A stretch of DNA of 64,000 nt from NCBI GenBank assembly GCA_002007465.1, contig LNAC01000378.1, positions 633,390-697,389 on the forward strand, in the 5' to 3' direction. Positions 55,173 to 64,000 of the stretch are shown piece after piece. Below the pieces are notes generated by a model. That model did not search any database. It worked only from the letters and a program-made list of their open reading frames with translations, and was not told the origin of the DNA. Both the position numbers and the translations under genes were made by a program. Origin of the DNA: Ailurus styani (lineage: Eukaryota > Chordata > Mammalia > Carnivora > Ailuridae). Position 1 is the stretch's first letter. Every line of letters starts with the position of its first letter.

Positions 55173-55744
55173 GACGTTGAGTGGAAGCTACCTCTCTTCT
55201 TTAAGCTTCCATTTCCTCCTCCATCTAGCGAGAGGTAATGTTCCATTCTCTCTTCCAGTGCGGATGAGTTTATGATTCCCAGTTGGACACCACCCCCACC
55301 TTTCATCTCCAACTCCTGATGCAGCAACCTTTCTGGATCACTGCCCTCCATTTGCTGAGCCTCCTGAACTAAAGGGTAGATCCCTGGTCCACTTTTCTAG
55401 TTCCAGAAAGTAAACATTAAAATTCAAAAGAAATATCAGAGAGTACAAAAATGTTTCTCTTTTGAAGTCAAAAGAAAACCCAGGGAATTAAACAAATGTT
55501 CCAAATTGATAAAAGTGTCTGAGTCATTTGTTTGTTTGTTCATTTGGTTGGTTGGTTATTTAAATCCGATGGTGCCCTAGGAGCTGTCCACACCTTTCCT
55601 GGGGTGAAAAGCCACTTGGGAGTGCATCCTCATGTTCTGATAGCTTTAATCCTGGGGGTACTAGTAATGATACGTATCGATCTCTTCTGGAAGGCGTCAC
55701 TGAGAAAGAGAGCTACCAATGAAAATGGATATGCAGCTTAAGGT

Positions 55745-55880
55745 CATAAACTCCTCTGATGTCCTACCTGGAAGAACCTTAGAGATCATCTGCTTTTAAC
55801 TCCTCACTTTATAAAGAGGGACAGTGAGGACCAGAGCAGGACAGAGACCCACCCAAAGGCAGAAAGTGGGAGCAGATCGT
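55745..55880 (-). mobile_element. MIR-like, antisense
   Basis: 'ttagagatcatctgctttta', 'actcctcactttataaagag' and 'gacccacccaaaggcagaaa' resemble an ancient tRNA-SINE core. Subfamily unclear. Confidence 0.5.
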
Positions 55881-56865
55881 CTACCAAAGAGATTTCAGTG
55901 CACAACCAGGACGACGAAGCAAGATTCTTGATCCCCAATTACTTCTCTCAGCATCAGTTCTTGTCCTGCCCCCCTCCTACACCAACAAGAAAATCTGCTC
56001 ACTTTCTTCTGAATCTCTTCCCATCTCTCAATAAGCATTTTGTTGTATGCCTTCCATTTAAGAATGTTTTAAGTGAATGCTAAAGAGAAACACCTGCAGA
56101 CTAACTCTTGGAGTATTGTGATCAGGAACCTGAAGTACAATGAACCCCTTCACACTCAGGAAGGACACCCAGAAAAGTTCATCTGCAACCTCCCTCCTGT
56201 TCACAAATCCCATAATTATACAACTGGCATGCACTTTCCTTTGTGATACTTCTATTTTCCTTCTAAGAACTATCACCTTCTGACTAAGCCAATTGCCCCG
56301 TCCCATCAGCCTTGAAGTGTATGCAATTCAAATTCATGCCTCAGCAAAATTACAAATTACTACATGTCATGGGCCTTTAAGACCCACTCACGAATACTTG
56401 AAGCTATGAATGTGATATCAAAAAAGGCCCAGGGTCTGCTGATTCTTTAAAGTGACAGTCTCACCAGACCTGGGTAGGAATTTGAGTCCCAGGTCCTAAT
56501 TTAAGGGAGAGGCCACACTCTCAATCAGGAAGACTACTGGTGCACAAGCTACATGTGCCAGAAAGCCCAGAATGTGTTCTAGTGCACCTAGAAATGGAAG
56601 GGTAAGGAAAATCAGATCCATCCTGATCACTGAAAAGCTTTCCCCCTCCCTCCTGTCTGGGTCCTGGGTCTATTGCCCTTATAGAGGCCAAGCAAGTGCA
56701 CTGGAAATTGGTAAATAGCAGTGCAAGGGAAGAGAGGATATTTAATGGCGTGGAGTGGAAAAGAAAAGCATCTGAGTAAGGGAAGACAAAGTGGGCTAAA
56801 ATAGACTTGGAAGGGTCTTTGCAGGAGCCCAAGCACGGGAACTGATACAAGGTGGGAGCTCAACC
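55881..56865. other. Unique sequence, nothing recognised
   Basis: Short overlapping frames only. No repeat family identified. Confidence 0.45.
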
Positions 56866-56869
56866 GTCC

Positions 56870-57195
56870 CTTATTTGCACAAAATGTCATTGAAGTATGA
56901 CCCACAAACAGAAAAGCACACAAATCCTAAGTATTCTGTTGGATGAATGTTCGCAAATTGAATGTGTTCTTGGAACCAGCACTCAGATCAAGTAACAGTA
57001 CTTGACCAGCACTCCCGAAGTCCCTCCTATTCCCCTTCCCAGTCACCGCCCCGCTCCGCAAGGTTAAACAGTTTAATTTTTCGTGGCTTTGAACTTTATA
57101 TAAATGGAATCTTGTCGTATGAGAGTATGTTCTCTTTTGTGGCAGGCTTCCTCCACTCGGCGTTGGATTTGTGAGCTCTGTCCCTGTTAGTGCAC
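56870..57195 (-). mobile_element. Old LINE-1-like fragment, antisense
   Basis: 'cattgaagtatgacccacaa', 'tatataaatggaatcttgtc' and 'ggcaggcttcctccactcgg' parallel the antisense L1 segment around the 'aaatggaatcatacaatatg' region. Strongly diverged. Confidence 0.72.
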
Positions 57196-57769
57196 ATAAC
57201 CGTGTATATAGACCTTTTGGAGAGCAATTAGGCATTTTCATGAGAGTTCAACACAGTTATCATGTTCCGGGAATGCACAGAATCATCCACTCACGGCTTC
57301 TGGGAACAACGGAGTGAAATAGACATTCAACAGTGAAGGAAGGAAGGAATCGGATGAAGACAGTGCCTCCAGAGCCCGGTCCTTGAGGGAAATTGGCTCC
57401 CAGCAATTAGGTGAAAGGTGAAAGAGACAAGAGGTCTGAGTGGCAGACCTGATTGAGATTAACATAAACCATTAGGTTAACCCAAGGCAAATCAGAGTGG
57501 CACTTGAAATTTACATAAATGCTATAACCAGCCGCAATCAAGGTTCTAGTAGGAAGAAAAGAAGTGACAAAAAACTTATGACCTGAATTGAGGAGAAACA
57601 AGTTGACCATAAACTGTCTTTGTCTGGTAGGAAGGAAGGAGATTCTTAGACAAGATTACCTTAAACTCTTAGAATAGATTTTTGTACTCAGTGGTTGACA
57701 GGTACTTAATACCACTCCTCATTTGGGGGGGAAGGATAAATGTGTCCTGCTGGTATTTCTGCCAATCCC

Positions 57770-57860
57770 TAGCCTTTCTGAGGCTTCCTACCTCGGGCCA
57801 GGCACTCGGCTAGTTGCACGGGGAACAGACTAAGCCTCTGCCCTCATAGAGGTCATGGGC
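57770..57860 (-). mobile_element. L2 3' end, antisense
   Basis: 'tacctcgggccaggcactcg', 'gctagttgcacggggaacag' and 'cctctgccctcatagaggtc' match a reversed L2 tail. Confidence 0.7.
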
Positions 57861-58084
57861 ATCACTTCACACCGCGCTACAGTGGTCTGGCACAGCCATG
57901 AACCACACGGCTTGCCTCTGCTGGCTTGTTTCACCAGAGTCAAAAGCTGCCCCTGTCTCTCCCAGCCCTGCTCTCCACTCCACTCCGGTGCAGGGAATCT
58001 AGTAAATCCAATCAATCAAGGCAGCTGGGATTCAAACTCAGCCTGTCTGCTGCTATAGTTTGGGCTCTAAGCAGCGGCCCATGC

Positions 58085-58235
58085 TCTCTCTTATGTGCAG
58101 TGTCTTCTGTCATTTTCTCGCCAGGCCTGGGAGGGGGGCGATACCCCAGTTTGGAGAAGAGGAGACTGTGGGTCAGAGAGGCTTGCTGAAGTTTTCACAG
58201 CTAGCAAGCGATAGAGCAGGACGTCATGCTTCATC
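58085..58235 (-). mobile_element. MIR, antisense
   Basis: 'cccagtttggagaagaggag', 'actgtgggtcagagaggctt' and 'tcacagctagcaagcgatag' follow reversed MIR. Confidence 0.72.
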
Positions 58236-58529
58236 TGTTTCTCTGTAAAACCTCATCTCGAAGCCCATGGAGTAACTTCAGTGGCTCAGAGGCTCAGAGG
58301 GGAGGCAAGGGGCTTTGTCTGGTCCAGCCGTGGTAAGGCTTCTACCCCCAAGTTTTCGCCACTTTGTCCTCTCTCCACTCAACCAAGGGAAGCGAGGTCC
58401 AAGTCCTCCGAGACAAAGGCTGAGAGATCAAAACTGTGACCCACTTGCAGAAGGGGTGGAGGGCGAGGGGGCTGGATATTTTTATATGATCAAAAGACGA
58501 ATATTGTACAGCAGTGCAAGGCACGGGAA

Positions 58530-58755
58530 TGAGAGTGTAAACAGCCTGGGCCTGAATCTCCATTTCTGTCACTCGCCAGACGCGTGACCCTTGGGAAAGC
58601 CACTGAACCTCTCTGGGCCTCAGTTTTCACATCTATAAAATGAAGATACTAGTTCCTACAAGACACAGGTTTTGGGGGATTATTGAGTAACAATTCTTGA
58701 AAGCCATTTGTTATGGTACCTAGCTTAAGGGAAATGCCCAAGGAATGGCTGCTGG
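58530..58755 (+). mobile_element. MIR
   Basis: 'agcctgggcctgaatctcca', 'ccactgaacctctctgggcc' and 'tcagttttcacatctataaa' cover most of MIR. Confidence 0.85.
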
Positions 58756-59499
58756 TATTCGTTTAAGTTCTCTTTCTTGACCTTTCTCCCTGATCAGCCT
58801 GGTCTTCAGTCCGAAGCCCAAGGTGCCAGTTTTCATTTGGGAGAAATGTTGGACAGGGAGGCAAACCAAAGCCACTTTCAATGGCAGCGTGGCTTTTCCC
58901 AATCTAAAATCATTCCTCCCATAGATGGGCTGGCAGATGAAGACTCGGCCAAGACTCTAAACCAACTTTGATTTTCATAAATGATGGAGGCTGAAGTGTG
59001 TTGCAACTCCCGAGAGCAGACTGTTCCCCTGATCTTTAAGGATGCTTAGCAAAATGATAAATGGTTACACATGCAGCTGGCCCAAGACTGCCCCTAGGTT
59101 CCCATAATAACCACCTCCCAGAAGCAATTTCTGTCGAATATCTGATAGCTTCATGGGTACAGAAGGAGCACCACCTCCTTGCCACTTTCAAGATGGGGGG
59201 TAGGGGGGTTGAAAGTGAGTGGGGAGGGGGATCTAGGCCGGCCCGGGTTCCCTGTGGCTTACCAACCCATGGGTTCCCATTTCGGCTTGTTTTATAACAA
59301 TCAACGGTAGTTTTGTGCAGTCCTGCCATTGGTGCATTTCTTGCCATTCCTCAGGAGAGGAGGGTAGAGGTATAGACCAGACTTCTAAAAGCCTCTCATC
59401 TTTTTATAGCACCAACCAGAAAATCCACTTCCTTTTCTCCTGGCCTTCTTGAGTTAGAGTTCCAAATGACACTTGGGACATGGAATCAAACATGATTAC

Positions 59500-59735
59500 T
59501 GATAATAACAATAATTTTAAAATGCTACTTATTGCACTGGGCACTTAGGCAGAGCACTTTGCCTGCATGAGCTTATTTTAATATTCTTAACCACTATATG
59601 AGTCTGGTCTCAGTTGATGACCCTTCATTTTACAGACGCTGACACAGGCCGAGCAAGGTTATGTTAACTTCTGAACTGCTCACTTGGTAATGGCAGACCT
59701 AGGGCAGGAACCCAAGCTATTCTGACCAAAGAGTG
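59500..59735 (-). mobile_element. MIR, antisense
   Basis: 'gagcactttgcctgcatgag', 'cttattttaatattcttaac', 'cttcattttacagacgctga' and 'cactggtaatggcag'-type sequence follow reversed MIR. Confidence 0.8.
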
Positions 59736-60670
59736 GAGCAAGGCTTCTTTTTGGGAAAAAAGCAACTTTCAGAATCCAGGTGATTGCTACCGTTGTGTGA
59801 GTAAGTTAGTTGGTGAATGTCTACCACTGGGCAGAGTCCCTATTCTCAGCAGCCCTCACCAACTCCCACTGGAACTGGGATTTAGACAGGGAAACTCCCA
59901 AACCCCAAATAGGATGGAAAATAAAAATGAAAGGGTCTCACGATACATTATAAAATGAGACAACACTTATATGGACCGTGTTTCTGCTGTCTCACTACTA
60001 AATTTAAAAAAGATCTTATGACCATTTTTTTAAAGTATAAGACCAGAAAGCACATACATAATGATTACAGAAACACAACACTGTTTCCGTAGAAGAGAAA
60101 TTGTAAATGAATTTCAATGAAGTGAAAAAACAGAACACTGAATGCTTTTATTGGAAACGAGCTACCCTTGTGAAGAATTACTTTGCAGCCCCTGAATTTC
60201 AAGTTCTAATAGCTGTCAGATAGCATTGTCATATTGTGGAGGAAAATGTGCTCACTTTCTGAAGATGGGCCTATTTCTGGCACTTACTAGCTGAAAAATC
60301 ACTTGTAAAGAATTAGGTAAAGGATAATATGAAAGGTCTTGGGATTCAGGAAGTACTTTCTCCCAGATTTCATTAAATCTAATGAGTCAGATCACTTTGG
60401 AGCCTTCAGATTTTGTGCGTAGTATTTTTTTTTTAAGGGATATCTATTGGATCACTAATAAAAGAAAAAAAACCAATTTTCTGTTTCTGTCCTCCACCAA
60501 ACAACCTCTTTGAAGGAACAATCAAATCCCTTTCAAAAGGATGCCTTTGGTGGCCATTGTATTTGCCCCCAAACGCTTGGCTTGAAAATCCTCATGTGCT
60601 GCCTCTACTGAGAGTCTCCTCTGCAAATGAAAGCCTGACAAGGAAATCATTATGGACTTTGTTTCTTTTT

Positions 60671-60869
60671 GTTTTGTTTTTAAGATTTTATTCATTTATT
60701 TGCCAGAAAAGGGAGAGAGAGAGAGAGAGCACAAGCAGGGGGAGTGGCAGAGGGAGAAGCAGGCTCCCCGCCGAGCAAGGAGCCCAATGAGGAACTCGAT
60801 CCCAGGACCCTGGGATCATGACCTGGGCCAAAGGCAGACACCCAACTGACTGAGCCATCCAGGTGTCCC
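60671..60869 (-). mobile_element. CAN-SINE, antisense
   Basis: T/A tail, (GA)n, body and head ending 'agccatccaggtgtccc'. A perfect 19-bp target-site duplication, aaatcattatggactttgt, lies at 60644-60662 and 60870-60888. Confidence 0.96.
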
Positions 60870-60929
60870 AAATCATTATGGACTTTGTATCCCAAGTCAG
60901 TCTGAAAATATCATGACTTTTCATGAAAT

Positions 60930-61025
60930 GGACTAGGACCTGCTATGTGTAAGACACACTATACCAGGTGCTGGCAAGGGCACAAAGATGACTAAAGCCC
61001 AGTCCTTGACCTCAAGATGCTTTGT
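60930..61025 (-). mobile_element. L2 3' end, antisense
   Basis: 'gacctgctatgtgtaagaca', 'ataccaggtgctggcaaggg' and 'agtccttgacctcaagatgc' match a reversed L2 tail. Confidence 0.65.
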
Positions 61026-61721
61026 CATGTCGTGAGGACACATGCAATTCACAGGGGGCCAGACACCTTGGACGAGTCTCTCTGGGCCTCCATTTTGTTT
61101 CCATAACATGACCTCAGAGAACATTCTCTAATCCTGTGGATGTGAATACCCCAGGAATAATACAGACTGTAACTGCTGGAAAAGTCCAGAGGAAGAGAAA
61201 GCCTGCTGCACGTAAATACATCCTATGACTCCGTCCTCTTCACCCTAAAACACATACATGGCATTGCGCTGCCTGGCAACTTGAAATTATTATTTTTTGG
61301 GGGGAAAGCTCAGAAAATTGAAATAGCACTTTTCAGGCCAGTGTCGCAAGGAAGCAGGCACCTCATGTGATTGCCCCATCCTCTGAGTAATTCACCCAGA
61401 TTGGAGTAGTCAGTCTGTAGAGGCTGGGTCTACACAATGGTAAACACGTATGCGAATCCAGGGCGTCAGCTTGATGATGCGTTTTACCCACGCTTCATCT
61501 TGTAGATTAAGCCTCCAGATCAAATGAGCAAGATGCACACTGAAAACTTTTCTGTTAGATTAGGAGTTATTCTATTCAATGAAAAGTAGGCTTTATAATT
61601 TTCAAGTCTAATGAAGTCTATTCCTTTCTCAAAACCCAATTTGTTTGGGACTTTTCTACCAGTCAGTACGGTGGTAACGGGTGAGAAGACAGCAGTTGTG
61701 ACCTCGCCACCCTAGCAATTT

Positions 61722-61812
61722 CCTGAGAGCACCTATGTGCTAGTCATTGTGCTAGGATCTGGGGAGGCTCCAGAGAGGAATAAAACTCCATACCTGTTCT
61801 TGAAGATTTCTC
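61722..61812 (-). mobile_element. L2 3' end, antisense
   Basis: 'gagcacctatgtgctagtca', 'ttgtgctaggatctggggag' and 'catacctgttcttgaagatt' match a reversed L2 tail. Confidence 0.7.
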
Positions 61813-62254
61813 TGCCTCGTGGGAAAGACCGAGATCTAAACCGAGGGTTGGCAATTTTTTTCTTTCAGTTGAAATGGGTTGACAATCAGTGGTTTAGTGT
61901 TGGGGGCATTAAAGCTCACAAGTTCACAGGGCATAGGCAAGTAACAAGGTAGATGTGACAGAGACTGGTAAAGTGGAGGTTTGCCCTGGGAGGTGGGGGC
62001 AAGCCACAACTCAGTCCTGGTGAGGGCCTGCCACACAGAAATGACGATCCAGGGCTGCCAAAGCTTTTGATCCCTTCCCCCCAAATCCGGAAATCCTGAT
62101 TTTTTTAATAATGTGAAATCTCTCAATTTTTAGACGGTAGCAACTAATTTAAAAACATATTCGTAACACTGTTCAAGTGTCAAACAAGATTATCTGTACG
62201 CACACTACAGAAGTCTGCAGGCTGCCAATATCACGCCCGCTATAACAAAGTCAT

Positions 62255-62415
62255 GCTGACTAGGTTTTGGCAGCTAACTGGCCACACGATTTAGTGTGAG
62301 TCGCTTGACTTCTCTGGGCCTCAGTTTTCTTAGCTGGAAAATAGGGATGAACATCTACTTTTTCATACTCTGATATGGAATCCAATGAGATGAAAAACGT
62401 GGAAATGGTTAAGAG
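62255..62415 (+). mobile_element. MIR
   Basis: 'agtcgcttgacttctctggg', 'cctcagttttcttagctgga' and 'atccaatgagatgaaaaacg' follow MIR sense. Confidence 0.75.
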
Positions 62416-63072
62416 AAGATTTTTTTTCATAGTACAAAGTGTAGGACCCCTGAGGCATTCCAGCTTTGGCTGCCTTGCCTAACCAGCTCATTCCAAATCC
62501 GAACAGTCCCAGTGGATTTAAGCAGGCCCAGCACGTCTCTTTCCATTTTTATAAGGTGAGGTAGAGCATTTCTATATATGTGAGCTTATTTGCAAATGCA
62601 CCCAAGTCCACACGACATAAACACTGGGTTAATGGGTTTTGAGTAAATAATAAAACTACATTCATGTGCATCTGATTTGGCAATTATTTAGAATCAGTCA
62701 TATTAGACCCTGCCTGATGCAGAGGACATAATTGGCCTTTCTCAGAACTACAGATTAGCACCTTTGTTCTCACTATTCAAACCGAGAGGACTCGATTTTA
62801 TAAATAGAGAAACCAGTATTGTCTCTACAGTTTGGGAACATGTTTTAAAGTGTGAAGTTTGAAACATGTCTTTAACTCCATTCTGGTCATCCTGCTCTGA
62901 ATCGCATCACTCCGGCCACACTGACAAATAACACCACAAAATCTAATAAATAGCTGCATTAAGGCCAGTGAAGCTGGGAAGACCATTGTGAATTTAGAGA
63001 TGGCAGTTTTACTGAACAAGTCAAGTCAGTTCCCAAGTTTCACCCCACCTATTCTGCTTGTCTGTTTTAGAG

Positions 63073-63103
63073 GAAAACAAACAAACAAACAAACAAACAA
63101 AAA
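63073..63103 (+). repeat. (AAAC)n microsatellite
   Basis: Tandem aaac/caaa units, about seven copies, ending in a short A-run. Confidence 0.95.
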
Positions 63104-63618
63104 ACCATGTGGCTCCATGCGGTTTCTCTGGGATCAAATTTTGTTCTGAGGTTGGAATTCACTGCCTCAAACACCAAAAACCAACTTTTCAAAGGTGCTG
63201 TCAGAAAGCTGAGCAAGATGCAGACTTTTCCATCTCTGCAGTTAGCTCTTGGGTAAGATTCTTACGTGGAATGTCTGCTTTGAGAAGAATGGAGAATTTC
63301 ATTGGAACAGAAAATTTGCCTTTTGATTATTTGCTTTCAAACCTTTTTTCCCTTTAATTCCATCAGTGTTTCTATGCATCTTCCTGTCTTTATAATCGAA
63401 GAGGCCAAAATGCCCCTTTCACTCTGCATACAGAAATCGAGCTGGATTTTGGAAAAAATAAATAAAACTCGTGATTGAAAACTCCAGCAAATTGTGTAGG
63501 CAAAGCAATCTGTAAAAAGAAGCGACCTATCCACTGTGAAACCCCTCTACACAGAGTTCTCAACGAACACGTCGGGCCAGGGGACAGATCAAGGACCCTT
63601 GCAGCTGTGATTTTGATT

Positions 63619-63666
63619 CTTTTTTTGCTTTTGTTTTTGCTTTGTTTTGTTTTGTTTTGTTTTTAA
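63619..63666 (+). repeat. T-rich (TTTTG)n tract
   Basis: tttgttttt-type units over about 45 bp. The frames that cross it are all F/L and are not coding. Confidence 0.93.
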
Positions 63667-64000
63667 ATCCTGAGATAGCTTGCCTAAAAGAGAATAGCCC
63701 CTTTGGAGACCTTTCTGTGTTTCAGGTTCTTTCATAAGCTCTACTTGACCACTAATTTGCTTCCATGGAGAGGTGACTTGAAAACACCATAAAAACAAGT
63801 CATTGAGCATGTGGACAGACAGATTTTTAAGCATTAATAAATTGACTTCTGGGGAAAAAATTAAAGAACGAGTCTTTATGGCTTACTGATGTGAAATCTT
63901 GTCCTAAGAAATGCTATGCAAAAGAACTGAAAAGTGCAGAAGAAAAACTGACCTACTTATTATTTTGCCTGTACTGACCTCATACGAATAAGAAGCATAG

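Larger units (their letters stand above)
62416..64000. other. Unique AT-rich sequence with two simple repeats
   Basis: Apart from (AAAC)n at 63073 and the TTTTG tract at 63619 nothing was recognised. It continues past the window edge. Confidence 0.45.

Noticed and set aside
6797..60869. tRNA genes suggested by tRNA-like heads
   Set aside because: These are CAN-SINE heads. None can fold as a complete tRNA with acceptor stem by inspection, and all carry SINE bodies and tails.
1..64000. CRISPR arrays, operons, phage or bacterial mobile elements
   Set aside because: None seen. The spaced repeats are microsatellites or dispersed SINEs, and the window is mammalian.

Overview
This is a window of mammalian nuclear DNA with no gene that I can show to be intact. 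The host is almost certainly a carnivoran of the dog-like branch and most likely a mustelid (weasel, mink, otter, badger group). The basis is fourteen or so tRNA-Lys-derived CAN-SINEs in both orientations. Several (21881-22065, 31435-31626, 38533-38745, 51202-51397) have the head and body variants I associate from memory with mustelid genomes ('gcctctgccttc', 'gcctacttgt'). The species itself is inferred, not shown. No prokaryotic gene organisation, CRISPR array, operon or intact viral gene is present. All long open frames I inspected are either inside repeats or lack recognisable domains.

Layout. 1-10 kb: unique sequence with MIR and L2 relics, a cluster of hAT DNA-transposon remnants inside an L2 copy (4.4-5.8 kb), CAN-SINEs at 6.8 and 9.5 kb. 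10-20 kb: a fairly young 5'-truncated L1 (10582-11241), two ancient MaLR LTRs (about 11.9-12.5 and 16.7-17.2 kb), an older L1 end at 17.8-18.0 kb. 20 kb: a decayed processed copy of a DUSP18/DUSP21-type phosphatase (about 19930-20255) that has lost its catalytic loop. 21-33 kb: repeat-dense, with an L1 hit twice by SINEs, long (GT)n tracts, a 140-bp polypurine tract grown from a SINE tail, MaLR LTRs and a MIR split by an LTR. 34-36 kb: an L2 with a poly(A)-only insertion and a 590-bp unclassified insertion. 36-40 kb: mostly unique sequence, MIRs and one SINE that contains the only N in the window. 40.8-42.5 kb: a 1.7-kb antisense L1 with two SINEs. 43.2-43.6 kb: an AT-rich repeat and a truncated 5S rRNA retropseudogene flanked by a 14-bp duplication. 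46.2-47.6 kb: an L2 split by a hAT element that carries a strong G-quadruplex motif. 48-54 kb: the longest repeat-poor stretch, with several blocks that look like conserved noncoding DNA (homeodomain, POU, GATA, E-box and RFX-type motifs). 54-64 kb: L2, MIR, an MLT1-type LTR, an L1 fragment and one SINE among unique sequence.

There is no set of genes working together here. The window reads as intergenic or intronic DNA, and what can be read is its insertion history (which element landed in which) plus a few candidate regulatory blocks. I found no credible new biological system. The most unusual items are the tailless 5S retropseudogene, the bare poly(A) insertion with a target-site duplication, the catalytically dead DUSP retrocopy, and the G-quadruplex and polypurine tracts. 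Repeat family names and consensus comparisons are from memory and edges are approximate unless a target-site duplication fixes them.
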